From Henckelia pumila (lineage: Eukaryota; Streptophyta; Magnoliopsida; Lamiales; Gesneriaceae), in assembly GCF_033568475.1 (NCBI RefSeq), contig NC_133120.1:25711425-25775424 (forward strand): a stretch of DNA of 64,000 nt, written 5' to 3'. The translations under genes were made by a program, and so were the position numbers. Below, one piece after another: positions 10,915-22,956 of this stretch (position 1 is the stretch's first letter; every line of letters starts with the position of its first letter). The notes below the pieces were generated by a model that did no database searches, was not told the DNA's origin, and saw nothing but the letters and a program-made list of their open reading frames with translations.

Positions 10915-12781
10915 TGAAAGAGTGGGTGCCCAGTGAGCCAACTTGTGGCTATGGGCTTTGATGACTCTTTGTACAAACGATCTTTTGTTTAATATAATTT
11001 ACACTTTTATTAATGGCAATGACTTTATCTTTCTTCATATTGTTATATTGTGATATACTATTGTTGTTTTGATAAAGACCTTGAATATACTATAGTGTAT
11101 GTAAGATGTGGTAGAACATGGGGATGTCTATCATGAAATACATCTTATAGTCACTGTATATTCTAAACTGTTCCTAGTCAATTGAGCCGTCCGATAATAA
11201 GGATAAGGATCGCTCGAGTTTGAGACTAGCATTTGCGATGCGGAGTACCACGTTTCATTGGTAGGGAACATGGAGATGTTCGAAGCATGCAAATGGATAT
11301 TCATAGGATGAATAATCGAACTACCCTATCCGGACTTTCCAAGTGGTTATCACTTATCGAGTGGATAAAGTCCGCGGTTTGGGTTGTACACCATTAGTCC
11401 TTACTACTTGAAACATCATGGAGACTCTATATGCTAGTACTGTGCTTTGACTCGTTTACCGACTCTATGGGGGTCATCAGGTGTCGGGATTGGGTACAGT
11501 TACAACACATATAGGAGTCGATGCATTGTTGTCAAGGATTCACCACATACTTGCGAGTGTGGATATCCTATGCGATCTGAGGAGATATTAGTGTGACGAA
11601 TCTCTGGCCAGAGTACTTGATGTGATTTAAGAAATGGTTTCTTAGTAGCACATGCGATGTCACTAATTTGATCTTCAAGATGTATTGCATAGTTATCGAA
11701 TCTTGAGCGACTCTCGATATACCAATGGTTGTTGATTCGATCGGGATATATGGATGAAGGGACCGTACTGTACGCTAACCAAAATCTATTGGTTCTTGTA
11801 GGCACTATCAGTGATACCTAGGGAATCATGGGGCGATGTTGCTAGGCGCTTTACCATGATTCGTTGGGCAAGTCGGAAATCGTTGTTCCGAGTCACAAGG
11901 AGTTGTGAGCCCACGGCTAGCTGTATCCCTGAACCATTGAGGGTCACACAGTGTAATGGAGTTTTAATCCCCGTTGAGATAGTTAAATTTAAAGAGTTAA
12001 ATTTAATGAATAAAGAAGTTGGACTTCTTAAATAAGAGTAAGGGAGTACGATTTCCTAAAATGACATAGGGATGTACATTTTTGGAAACCACTGAATTCG
12101 GATTCAGGAAAATTTATCTTGACTTTAAAATGTGCAGAAATGGTTTCTGTGCACATTGGTAAAATCGGTTTATCAATCGGAGTCACGATGAATTTTATAT
12201 TAATTTCTGAACATGCGGGCTTTGCTTGTCGGGCCTCAACTTATGACTAATGGGCCCTAAGGTGTTAGTGGCCTGCATTATAAATAAGTTATTACAGTAC
12301 AGAAATTACACACAACAGGTCATAATTTTGAGAGCAGAAATCGAAAAACCCTAGCCTCTCTCTCTTATATTTCGGCCGACCCCTCCTTGCTCTGTCAGAG
12401 AATTTCCGGTCTGTGATTTTTAATTGCAGTCAGGAATAACGAATCAGATTCGTTTAATCTCTTCGCAGAAAAACTTCTGATAGATTTTCTAGTGCAATCT
12501 ATCAGAGGGATTTAAACCCCATTCGTGGACCTGATTGAAGGAGTTCATCAGTTCCTGGGAGAGACAACAAGAGCAGATTAATTCTGTTGGTGTCCAATAA
12601 TCTCGCTTCGAGATTGAAGGTAAAATTTAATAATAGTTATTTAAATTTTACACACACTTATAATTTAATCGTTGAACGGTTGATACCCACACTATGGAAT
12701 TGTTCCATAATAAAATTTTTAAACTTCCGCTGCACCGGGTATCAATCGTGATTGATCTGAGAACGACAGGATTTTCCAACA
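10915..12781 (+). repeat. Element C 3' LTR
   Basis: A 1867-base partner of the LTR at 3766-5632 with the same ends. Visible differences include single bases in U3 and in the GCAATGGG versus GCACCGGG segment near the 3' end. It is followed by the second GTGTT duplication. Confidence 0.97.
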
Positions 12782-12786
12782 GTGTT

Positions 12787-13544
12787 GGGAGGTATCCTGA
12801 CTTCCTTGCGGCAAAGAGCACTGCAGCCATTATCATGATCAAAATCACAGAGTCACAATTCAAGGATCTAAGTTCATTATTCATATGTTTATGTTCAGAA
12901 CCATTTTTATACATTTACTTTGATTACATTCGACTTAGTCATGCATATGTTACGTCATGTTCTCATTAATTTTAGAAATCTCTCATTTAAAGTTAAGGGC
13001 ATAATAGTACTTTTAGTATCAGCTATTTTTTTATCTGCGTGTTCTTGTGATTATGTAGTACTGGTTATCCCCCCCCCCACCCATATTCTTGCCGAGTCTG
13101 TTAGACCCACTACACTTATTTCTTTCAGGTGAGGAGTATTTCACTGAGATCGAGGGGCAGGATCCCCAGGGCGAGGTCACCGGTGGTGCAGGCCCTTGAC
13201 CGACGTGCTTTTAGTTGTTCCGCAAACTCTGATGTTTTTATTTATGAGTTATAGTATTTCATACACTGCCAGTCATTTGCAGGATGTGTTTTCCATGCAT
13301 TAGAATATTTGGCATGTAAACTTAACAGTTTATTTTTTCGCAACTGTGTGGGATTAACTTCTCTTTTCTAGATTCTATGACTATCGTATTTGGATTTTTA
13401 TCTTGTGTTTATTTTATTTTGATTTTAATTGTTTACTGTATCAGTTGGGCTTACAATATTTTAAAGCGAGTCATGGCAAAAATAAAAATTTAATTCCGCA
13501 ATTTTTTATTTATTATTTTTATTTGGAGGGTTAGGGTCGTCTCA
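12787..13544 (+). repeat. Element B 5' LTR, second part
   Basis: It continues exactly where the first part stopped before element C and runs parallel to 27329-28084 to the common end TTAGGGTCGTCTCA. Homology of this end with D's LTR confirms the LTR boundary. Confidence 0.95.
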
Positions 13545-13546
13545 GT

Positions 13547-13564
13547 TGGTATTAGAGCTAGGTT
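13547..13564 (+). other. Primer-binding site of element B
   Basis: TGGTATTAGAGCTAGGTT lies two bases after the LTR. It matches the initiator methionine tRNA complement TGGTATCAGAGC with one C-to-T change. Confidence 0.8.
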
Positions 13565-13766
13565 CTTGCTTTGGGCTGTGCCAACTGCCGGTTGCCGAAA
13601 GTCAAGGGATCTCGCCTCAAAGTCTTTAAGATTTATGTTTCATTTATTGCTATTTGTTCAGATTAGTAGCATTAGTTTCCTAAATTATTTGAGCATGTTT
13701 AAGTTTAGATAAAATCTTTTTCTTAAGGCATGAAATTTGAATGTGGGAATTTGAACTTGCGTACAG

Positions 13767-13843
13767 ATGGCGCCTCGTCGTGACCTTCGTGCACCTCCAT
13801 CTCCACCGCCTCCTCCACTAGTAGATGTTGGGGCTCAGGTGCT
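13767..13843 (+). pseudogene. Element B gag, N-terminal fragment
   Basis: An ATG opens a frame reading MAPRRDLRAPPSPPPP and a further few residues, a proline-rich start typical of plant gypsy gag, about 220 bases after the LTR. A solo LTR interrupts it after about 26 codons. The frame continues at 16035. The last five bases, GTGCT, are the target duplication. Confidence 0.85.
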
Positions 13844-16029
13844 TTTTGGGGATCGGTTAACTCATGCCCGAAAACGCAGCGGAATTTCAAAATTTTATAG
13901 TAAACACCGAGCACTTGTGTAGCATTCAAAATCATCAAATATCCATAGGGTGTTTTAGAAGATTTTACTTATCAATCTCAAAAGATTGATTTATGGCTCC
14001 AACCAAGTTGTGAACAACTTAGCTCTTGAAATGGTAGACACAATCTACAAGCTTCCAAGAGCACACCTTGCTCAAAATGGATTCAACTCTTCAAGAATGC
14101 ACCTTGTATGAAAATAGCTCCTCTTCTAATTAGGTCAACGAGTAGACAATCTAGATCCACTCTAAATATGCACTAGAATATTTAGAGTATTTTTCATTGA
14201 GATGTTTCTTGCATTTTTTTCCCAAAAATCAAAAGACAAATTTGGAGAATTCTTGGATGAAAGTGCACGGCCATGTCTCTTTATAAAAATTGTGGAGGTA
14301 TATATAATATAATAATGTGGTGGTCAAAGATACACAATTAGTCATGCATGAAAAGTTGAAAAGCATGCATGGGAAATTATGTCCATTCTTTTAACCCTTC
14401 ACATTTCCTCTCACATATAATATATAAATATATATATGTCAAATATATATACACACACATATATATATATATATATATACATGGCCCTTGAACTTAATAT
14501 TTAATTAATTATTAAACACAAACCCATTTAAGTTTAATCAAGTAATTAAATCCAACTTGAACACATTCAAGCCCACTAGTAAAATAATTATACAACACTA
14601 TTTTATTTTGAGCTCTACTAGACTCAATAGTGTTAAATTAATCCAACACTTGAATTAATTTAATTATTTAAACTTCACAAAGTCTACTAGTGTAAAATTA
14701 ATTCAACACTTGAATTAATTAATTAAGTTCAAAATAATAGTTTTGAAAATCACCATTTTCAAAAACTAATTATTTATTCAAGACAACTTTTAATCTTGGA
14801 ACATATTCACAAATTAAAAGTTACTTTCCCATTTATTCTCCATTAGAAGTCAAACTTCTAATTTATTTTACTTATAAACTCCTTTATAAGTTGTTGAACT
14901 CATTAAACAAATTTTAATCTCAACGAGATCTAGAAAGCCAGTACTTGTGTGACCCTCAATGGTTCATTGATATAACTAGCAGTGGGTTTACATTTCCATG
15001 TGATTCGGGATCAACAAGTCCCTTATGTGAGCATACCCTATATAGCTCCATTCTTATTAATCAACCCCTTGATAATAAGAATGTCAGAAAACTCAAGTCT
15101 GATAGTACCCAACCAGTCATGATAAATGTCTAGCAGCATCGCTTACATGACTCCCTAGGTATCAAATGATAGTGCCTGCAAGAACCAATCAATTATGGTT
15201 AGCGTACAGTACGGTCCCTTCAACTCATATATCCCGATCGATTCGACAACCATTGATATATCGAGAGTTGTCAATGAATCGATAACTATGTGTCATGCCG
15301 TAGTTGCATCGAAGGTGTAATTCCAGAAACCCCTTTCTTAATTACCACCTACTCTGATCAGAGATTTCAAGCTACATATGCATGATAACACATAGGATAT
15401 CCATACCCGTAGGTAAGCGGTGAATCCCCGACTACAATGCATCGACTCCTATATATTTCGTCACAACACCCAACATTGCCACCTGATGACCCCACATGAG
15501 TCGGTAAACAATTCAAAGTGAAGAACTAGCATATAGAGTCTTCATGTTGTCCCGGGTCATAAGGACTAATGGTGTATAACCATAAACTAGGACTATTCCA
15601 CTCGATAAGTGAGAACCACTTGGAAAGTCTTTTAGGGAGGGTTGTTCAGTGCACTCTACAAGGAGCACCTATTTGCATGCTTGGACATCACCATGTCCCC
15701 TACCAATGAAACGTGGTACTCACATCGCAAATACTAGTCTCAAGCTCAAGCGGTCTTTATCCTTCTTTGTGGCGGCTGAATCGACTAGGAACGGTTTAGA
15801 ATATACACTATTCCAAATATGAGTTTCATGATAGTCATCACATGACCATCTTATATTCTTTCTACTATTTGTATATTCAAGTGCTTTATCTATGCAACTA
15901 GCATGGGTATACAGATAATGGTTCGCAAAATTAAATAATGTAAAATATTATTAAAATAAAGATTGTCATACAAGAGTTCTCTCAAGGACCATCGGCCAAC
16001 ACTTGGCTCTACGGGCACCTACTCTAATA
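13844..16029 (-). mobile_element. Solo copia-type LTR in B gag, diverged
   Basis: Flanked by GTGCT on both sides (13839-13843, 16030-16034). On the minus strand it starts TATTAGAGTAGGTGCCCG and ends near CCGCTGCGTTTTCGGG, in register with both ends of the element C LTR. It has no internal domain, so it is a solo LTR left by LTR-LTR recombination. It shares the C-type U3 core only in blocks (about 14930-15780); the rest, including 14000-14900 and a TA microsatellite at about 14450-14480, is unrelated. The termini are TA and AA on the element strand instead of TG and CA. Confidence 0.82.
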
Positions 16030-16034
16030 GTGCT

Positions 16035-17006
16035 TGCAGGATTAGCCCGCATCTTGGAGCGGCATGCTTATGCTCCGAGGGCTAGACCCAGTATGGTCTA
16101 CGAGCAGTTCAGGAAGATGGATCCCAAGGAATTTTCTGGCACTACGGATCCGATGGTAGCGGAGGGCTGGATTCGCTCGCTTGAGGTGATTTTCCGCTAT
16201 ATGAGTTGGGAGATGAGGATTGAGTTCTCTGCATGGTGTTCCTACCAAAAGGACGACGCCTCTTTGTGGTTTGAGGGTGTGGAGAAGACTGTTGATGTTA
16301 CCACCCTAACTTGGGAGTAATTCAAGACTATCTTCTATGAGAAATACTATACAGTTGAGGTGAGAGCGCAGTTGAAGAGGGAGTTCATGAGTCTCCGGCA
16401 GGGAGATCTGTCTATATCCGAGTTTGTGCGCAAATTCAAGAGGGGCTTCCACTTCGTGCCCTTGATAGGGAATGATGAGGCGGAGAAGTTGTAGCATTTT
16501 ATTGCTTTTCTGAGGCCTACCATTCGTAGGGATATGATGATGGCTGAGCCCGTGGACTATGCACCCGTTATCAGGAAGGCTTTACTGTCCGAGCAGTCCT
16601 TGAAGGACATTAGAGCTGAGGTTCATAGCAAGGGATCTTTTGCTCTTCAGGGTCATCAGCAGCAGCAGGTCAAGAGGCCGTTTACCGGGCCGCATCAATA
16701 GCAGGGACCCTTTAGGCCCCAAGGGCAGCTGGCCCCAGGGGCAGCTGGCCTCGAGACCCCAGGGACAGCATGCCCAGAGACCTCAGGCCTAGGGACCCGC
16801 TCCTCCCAAGACTGGGGAGAAGCCTTATTGCCCGATTTGCAAGTGTGCCCATCATGGGAAGTGTCTGGAAGGTGTCGGAGTCTGTTTTCAGTGCAAGAAG
16901 CCGGGGCACATGGTTTTAGATTGTCCATTGTGGATGATGCCGGCTCAGGGGAGAGTCTACGTGATGCAGGCCGAGGAGGCCGATCCTGATACCACACTCA
17001 TCACAG
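16035..17006 (+). pseudogene. Element B gag, main part
   Basis: Capsid region of a gypsy gag with the conserved FRKMDPKEFSGTTDP block, W-I-R-S-L-E, and the segment around LWFEGVEKTVD. A CCHC zinc knuckle near 16886-16926 reads CFQCKKPGHMVLDC. In-frame stops at 16318 and 16492 and another near 16700 break the frame. The gag frame reaches a splice-donor-like CAG/GTAATA at the end, where the matching element D also leaves the coding frame. Gag would form the particle and bind the RNA. Confidence 0.88.
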
Positions 17007-17239
17007 GTAATATTTAGAGCATTTAATTAAGGGTGATTTAATTGATTCATAAATGCAATTTTCGATTATGATCTTTTCTTTTGGGAATGTGAACTTATTA
17101 GGTTGCATGCTTCGTGTTAGTTATTTGTGTTGGCATGAATAGTTCTGAATTTGGGAATTCGATGAATTATAATGAACCTAAGTAGAACTAACCTTGTTTG
17201 TTTTCAATATTTCGGTGGTTGTAATCACCTTTAATCCAG
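17007..17239 (+). other. Probable intron between gag and protease of element B
   Basis: 233 bases with donor CAG/GTAATA and acceptor TTTAATCCAG/G, AT-rich and full of stops. Excision would join the end of gag to the start of protease in frame through a glycine codon split after its first base. Element D has a 235-base counterpart with equivalent ends that also restores the frame, although the two lengths differ by a non-multiple of three. Splicing has not been shown here. Confidence 0.6.
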
Positions 17240-18668
17240 GTAGAATTTTAGTAGCCGGTATAGCCACTAGAGCCTTGTTAGAATCGGGGGCTACACATTC
17301 TTTTATTTCAGAGGCTTTTACCCGCAAGCGGGGTATTGAGTGTGAAGAGCTTGTTGGTGGATTCACAGTGACCATCCCATCAGGGGAAGAGCTTTCCACG
17401 AGGAATATAGTGAAGAATCTTGAACTCTTGTTGCAAGGGCAATCAGCGAGTGCAGATCTGATAGTGTTTCCCATGCCTGAGTTTGACATGATACTAGAGA
17501 TGGACTTGTTGACAAAGAATGCTGTGGTGATTGACTTCCAGCAGCGATCAGTGATGGTCAGACCGGAGGGAGAGGAATCATTCTGGTTCGAGGCTACTAG
17601 GAGTTTGAGGAGGACACATATTATATCTTTCATGCAAGCTAAGCAGTTGGTGAATGATGGATGTGAGGCATTCTTATCAATTATATCTTTGACAGAGTTG
17701 CTAGCACGACCAGATATTTCAGATGTGGACATTATCAGAGATTTTGAGGATGTGTTTCCAGGCGATGTAGCAGGTATTCCGCCTGATAGAGAAGTCGAGT
17801 TCTCTATTGACTTGATACCGAATACTGTGCCAATCTCTAAGGCACCGTATAGATTGGCTCCTATGGAAATGAGAGAACTAAAAGAGCAAATTCAAGAGTT
17901 GCTTGATAAGGGATTCATACGCCCTAGTTTCTCTCCGTGGGGCGCACCAGTCCTCTTTGTGAAAAATAAGGACGGAAGCCTAAGGTTGTGCATTGATTAC
18001 CGAAGGCTGAATGGAGTGACGGTAAAGAACAAGTACCCACTTCCAGGAATTGAGGATCTCTTTGATTAGTTGCAAGGAGCCTCTGTATTTTCAAAGATTG
18101 ATCTTTGTTCCGGTTATCACCAGTTGAAGGTAAAGGAATCAGATGTGTTCAAGACAGCGTTTAGGACTCGTTATGGCCACTACGAGTTCCATGTGATGCC
18201 GTTCGGAATGACGAACGCACCCGCGGTCTTCATGGATCTTATGAACCACGTGTTCCAGCCGTACTTGGACCAGTTTGTCATCGTTTTCATTGATGACATT
18301 CTTATTTACTCAAAGGATAGAGAGGAGCATTCGCAGCATTTGAAGACAGTTCTTGAGGTACTCCGAGAGCAAAAGTTGTTTGCCAAGTTTGAGAAATGTG
18401 AGTTTTGGTTGGACAGAGTAGCATTCTTAGGCCATATTATTTCCAAAAGTGGAGTAGAAGTGGATCCTTCCAAGGTTCAAGCAGTGAAGGAGTGGTCTAT
18501 ACCTAGAAATGCATCGGAGATTCGAAGTTTTCTCGGATTGGCCGGTTACTATAGGAAATTTATCAAGGGCTTTTCGTCAATTGTTGTGCCCTTGACAGCA
18601 TTGACCAAGAAGAATGTTAAGTTTGTTTGGAGCCCGAAGTGCTAAGAGAGTTTGATGTGTTGAAAGAG
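17240..18668 (+). pseudogene. Element B protease and reverse transcriptase
   Basis: The protease starts just after the probable intron. Its active site reads L-E-S-G-A-T-H-S where the family has aspartate, so the catalytic residue is changed. The RT region follows with [22 protein letters not shown], a stop at 18067-18069, [14 protein letters not shown] and the catalytic block [14 protein letters not shown] near 18280. A stop at 18643-18645 (TAA, where the duplicated copy at 23400 has CAA) is shared with element D. The gene is then interrupted by a solo LTR. Confidence 0.93.
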
Positions 18669-18673
18669 GCACT

Positions 18674-21600
18674 TGTTGGAAAACTATGTTCAGATCAATT
18701 AGAATTGATACCCGGTGCAGCGGAAGTTTAAAAAATTTATTTTATTAATATGGAACGATTCCATATCTGGGTATCAAAACATTACGATTAAATTTGTGTA
18801 AGTAAAACAAATAATCACTATTAAATATTTTACCTTGAAATCTCGAAGCGAGATTATGGACACCAACAGAATTTAATCTGCTCTTGTTGTATATCCCAGG
18901 AACTGATGAATGAACGTTTCTTCAATCAGGTCCACGAATAGAAAACAAAACCCTCTGATTGACTGCACTAGAAATCAATCAGAAGTTTGCGTAGAGAATA
19001 AATAGATATGATCTGTTAATTCAGATTGTAATTTTTCACAAAAATCACAACCCGAATTTTCTCCAAAAGGGACAGAGGATTTCGAAAATCCCCTTGAATA
19101 ATATAGGCTGAAATTCGAAAATTGCAAGACTAAAAATTTTATGGAATTTTCGAACACTGCAGTATATTTATATATAATTTTTAGTTATAATTGTATCAGG
19201 ACTCTAACTCCTTAAAGCCCAGAATCCATAATTTAAGCCCAACAAGTCAAGCCTGTTGTTATAGAAGTTAATATAAAATTCATCGTGACTCTGATTGATA
19301 AACTGATTTCACCAATGTGCACAGAAACCATTTCTGCATCTTTTAGAGTCAAGATAATTTTTCTGAATCCGAATTCAGTGATTTCCAAAAATGCCTATCC
19401 CTATGTCATTTTAGGAAATCTCACTCCCTTTAGTTAAGAAGTCCAACTTCTCTTTTATTAAATTTAACTCTTTAAATTTAACTATCTCTACGGGGTTTTA
19501 GTAATCCATTACTTGTGTAACCCTTAATGGTTCAGGAATACAGCTAGCCGTGGGCTCACAACTCCTTGTGACTCGGAACAACAATTTCCGACTTATCCAT
19601 CGAATCATGGTAAGAGCGCCTAGCAACATCGCCCCATGATTCCCTAGGTATTACTGATAGTGTCTGCAAGAACCAGTAGATTTTGGTTAGCGTACAGTAC
19701 GGTCCCTTCATCCATATATCCCGATCGAATCAACAACCATTGGTATATCGAGAGTTGTTCGAGATTCGATAACTATGCATAACATCTTGGAGATCTATTA
19801 GTGACATCGCATGTGTTACTAGGAAAACCCATTAACCTAAAATACATCATGTACTTTGGCCAGAGATTCGTCACACTAATATCTCCTCAGATTGCATAGG
19901 ATATCCACACTCGCAAGTATGTGATGAATCCTTGACAACAAAGCATCGACTCATATATGTGTCGTAACTGTACCCAATCTCGACACCTGATGACCCCAAT
20001 AGAGTCGGTAAACGAGTCAAAGTACAGTACTAGCATATAGAGTCTCTATGATGTTTCAAGTAATAAGGACTAATGGTGTACAACCAAAATCGCGGACTTT
20101 ATCCACTCGATAAGTGATAACCCCTTGGAAAGTCCGAATAGGGTAGTTCGATCATTCATCATATGAATATCCATTTGCATGCTTTGAACATCTCTATGTT
20201 CCATACCAATGAAACGTGGTACTCGGCATCACAAATGCTAGTCTCAATCTCGAGCGATCCTTATCCTTATTTGCGGACAGCTCAATTGACTAGGAACAGT
20301 TTAGAATATACAGTGACTATAAGATGTGTTTCATGTTGGAACACGGTCGTTCTCCGGATCGAAAAATAAAGTGATACCCGGTGCAGCGGAAGTTTTAAAA
20401 TTTTACATGGAACGATTCCATATGGGTATCAAATTCCTACGATTAAAATTGATAATATAAAATTTAAACAATATAAATTTTACCTTAAAATCTCGAAACG
20501 AGATTATGGACACCAACAGATTAAACTGCTCTTGTTGTATATCCCAGGAACTGATGAACGAACAATTCTTCAATCAGGTCCACAAACAGAAGTTTAATCC
20601 CTCTGATAGACTGCACTAGAAAGTCTATCAGAAGTTTCTACGAAGAGATAGAACAGATATGATCTGCTAATTTAGACTGCAAATTCAAAATTCGCAGACT
20701 GAAAATTCTCTAAGACAGAGAGAGGGGGGCGGCCGAAATTCCTAGACTGGAGGCTAGGGTTTTCGAAAATCTGAGTGTAAGTTGTGTGTAATTTCTGTAC
20801 TGCAATAACTTATTTATAATGTGGGCTGCTAACAGCTTAGGGCCCATTAGTCCTAAGTTCAAGCCTGACAAGCAAAGCCCGCATGTTCAGAAATTAATAT
20901 AAAATTCATCGTGACTCAGATTGATAAACCAATTTCACCAATGTGCACAGAAACCATTTCTGCATCTTTTAAAGTCAAGATAAATGTTCTGAATCCGAAT
21001 TCAGTGGTTTCCAAAAATGTCCATCACTATGTCATTTTAGGAAATCTTACTCCCTCTACTCTTAAATAAGAAGTCCCACTTCTTTATTCACTAAATTTAA
21101 CTCTTTAAATTTAATTATCTCAACGGGGATTAAAAATCCATTACTTGTGTGACCCTCAATAGTTCAGGGATACAGCTAGCCGTGGGCTCACAACTCCTTG
21201 TGACTCGGAACAACAATTTCCGACTTGCCCATCGAATCATGGTAAGAGCACCTAGCAACATCGCCCCATGATTCCCTAGGTATCACTGATAGTGCCTGCA
21301 AGAACCAATAGATTTTGGTTAGCGTACAGTACGGTCCCTTCATCCATATATCCCGATCGAATCAACAACCATTGGTAAATCGAGAGTCGTTCGAGATTCG
21401 ATAACTATGCATTGCATCTTGAAGATCAAATAGTGACATCGCATGTGCTACTAAGAAATCATTTCTTAAATCAAATCATGTACTCTGGCCAGAGATTCGT
21501 CACACTAATATCTCCTCAGATTGCATAGGATATCCACACTCGCAAGTATGTGGTGAATCCTTGACAACAAAGCATCGACTCCTATATGTGTCGTAACTGT

Positions 21601-22404
21601 ACTCAATCCCGACACCTGATGACCCCAATAGAGTCGGTAAACGAGTCAAAGTACAGCACTAGCATATAAAGTCTCAATGATGTTTCAAGTAGTAAGGACT
21701 AATGGTGTACAACCAAAACCGCGGACTTTATCCACTCGATAAGTGATAACCACTTGGAAAGTCCGGATAGGGTAGTTCAATCATTCATCATATGAATATC
21801 CATTTGCATGTTTTGAACATCTCTATGTTCCATACCAATGAAACGTGGTACTCGGCATCGCAAACGCTAGTCTCAATCTCGTACGATCCTTATCCTTATT
21901 AACGGACGGCTCAATTGACTAGGAACTGTTTAGAATATACAGTGACTTTGAGATGTGTTTCATGATAGCCATCCCCATGTGCTACCACATCTTACATACA
22001 CTATAATATATTCAAGGTCTTCATCTAAACATCTTATAGTATGTCACAACATAATAATATGATAAAAGATAAAGTAAATGCCATTATAAAAGTGTAAATT
22101 ATATTAAACAAAAGATTATTTATACTTAGAGTCATAAAAGCCCTTAGCCACAAGTTGGCTCACCGGGCACCCACTCTTTCAATTTCATGATAGCCATCCC
22201 CATGTGCTACCACATCTTACATAAACTATAGTATATTCAAGGTCTTTATCAAAACAACAATAGTATATCATAATATAACAATATGAAGAAAGATAAAGTC
22301 AATGCCATTATAAAAGTGTAAATTATATTAAACAAAAGATTTTTTTACATAGAGTCATAAAATCCATTAGCCACAAGTTGGCTAACCGGGCACCCACTCT
22401 TTTA
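18674..22404 (-). mobile_element. Solo copia LTR in B pol, itself split
   Basis: It starts TGTTGGAAAACTATG and ends in CACCCACTCTTTTA on the plus strand, the reverse of the C-type LTR. The target duplication is GCACT (18669-18673, 22405-22409). A second solo LTR (20334-22182) interrupts it; its own parts are 18674-20333 and 22188-22404, about 1.88 kb. It is in the same subfamily as the LTR at 54999. No internal domain remains. Confidence 0.92.
20334..22182 (-). mobile_element. Solo copia LTR nested inside another solo LTR
   Basis: On the plus strand it begins TGTTGGAACACGGTCG and ends CACCCACTCTTTCA. TTTCA flanks it on both sides (20329-20333, 22183-22187), with one base of uncertainty at the right edge. 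At about 1.85 kb it is a full LTR without an interior. U3 and TATA regions match the C/F1 type closely. Confidence 0.9.
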
Positions 22405-22409
22405 GCACT

Positions 22410-22956
22410 TACATCGGCACCAGTGTTAGCCATGCCATCAGGAGAAGGAGATTTCGTGGTTTACACCGATGCTTCCAAGTTGGGACTTGGGGCAGTGCTT
22501 ATGCAGCAAGATAGATTCATTGCTTATGCTTCTAGGCAGTTGAAGGAGCATGAGAAGAACTACCCTACTCATGATTTGGAATTAGCAGTTGTGGTTTTTG
22601 CACTCAAGATTTGGAGGCACTACCTCTATGGAGAGAAGTGTAAGATATTCACCGACCATAAAAGCCTCAAATACTTCTTCACCTAGAAGGAGTTGAACAT
22701 GAGGCAATGTAGATGGTTAGAGTTGGTGAAAGAATATGACTGCGACATTAGTTACCATCCGGGTAAGGCTAATGTCGTCGCAGATGCGTTGAGTAGAAAG
22801 ACAGCAGTGATTGCCTCTTTGACAGTGTCTAGGCCGTTGCAGGATGAGATTCAGAGATTTGGGCTGGAGTTCTATGCCAAGGGTAGAGCTCCCAGATTGT
22901 CAGCTTTGACGGTGCAGACTACTTTATTTGAACGTATCAGAGTTGCTCAAGCTGTG
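22410..22956 (+). pseudogene. Element B RNase H and pre-integrase region, first copy
   Basis: Continues pol directly after the solo LTR. The RNase H blocks [25 protein letters not shown] and [12 protein letters not shown] are clear. A TAG stop at 22684 follows, then DALSRK and the linker toward integrase. Instead of continuing into integrase, the sequence jumps back to RT at 22957. Confidence 0.92.

Larger units (their letters stand above)
3766..12781 (+). mobile_element. Element C: Ty1/copia retrotransposon, defective
   Basis: Two 1867-base LTRs beginning TGAAAGAGTGGGTGCCC and ending TTTTCCAACA flank a 5.3-kb interior. The target duplication GTGTT is at 3761-3765 and 12782-12786, inside the 5' LTR of B. 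By eye the LTRs differ at only about ten places, so insertion was recent. The interior holds a methionine-type primer site, a long structured leader, a collapsed gag and a pol with one stop and several frameshifts. It is closely related to the intact element F1, which could have supplied its proteins in trans. Confidence 0.97.

Noticed and set aside
14400..14480. TA/CA microsatellite as a regulatory site
   Set aside because: It is an ordinary dinucleotide run in a decayed solo LTR, with no counterpart in the other LTRs.
17007..17239. Gag-protease gap in B as a simple frameshift or programmed recoding site
   Set aside because: The gap is over 230 bases, has multiple stops, and occurs in D with the same splice-like ends; a slip of one or two bases could not bridge it.
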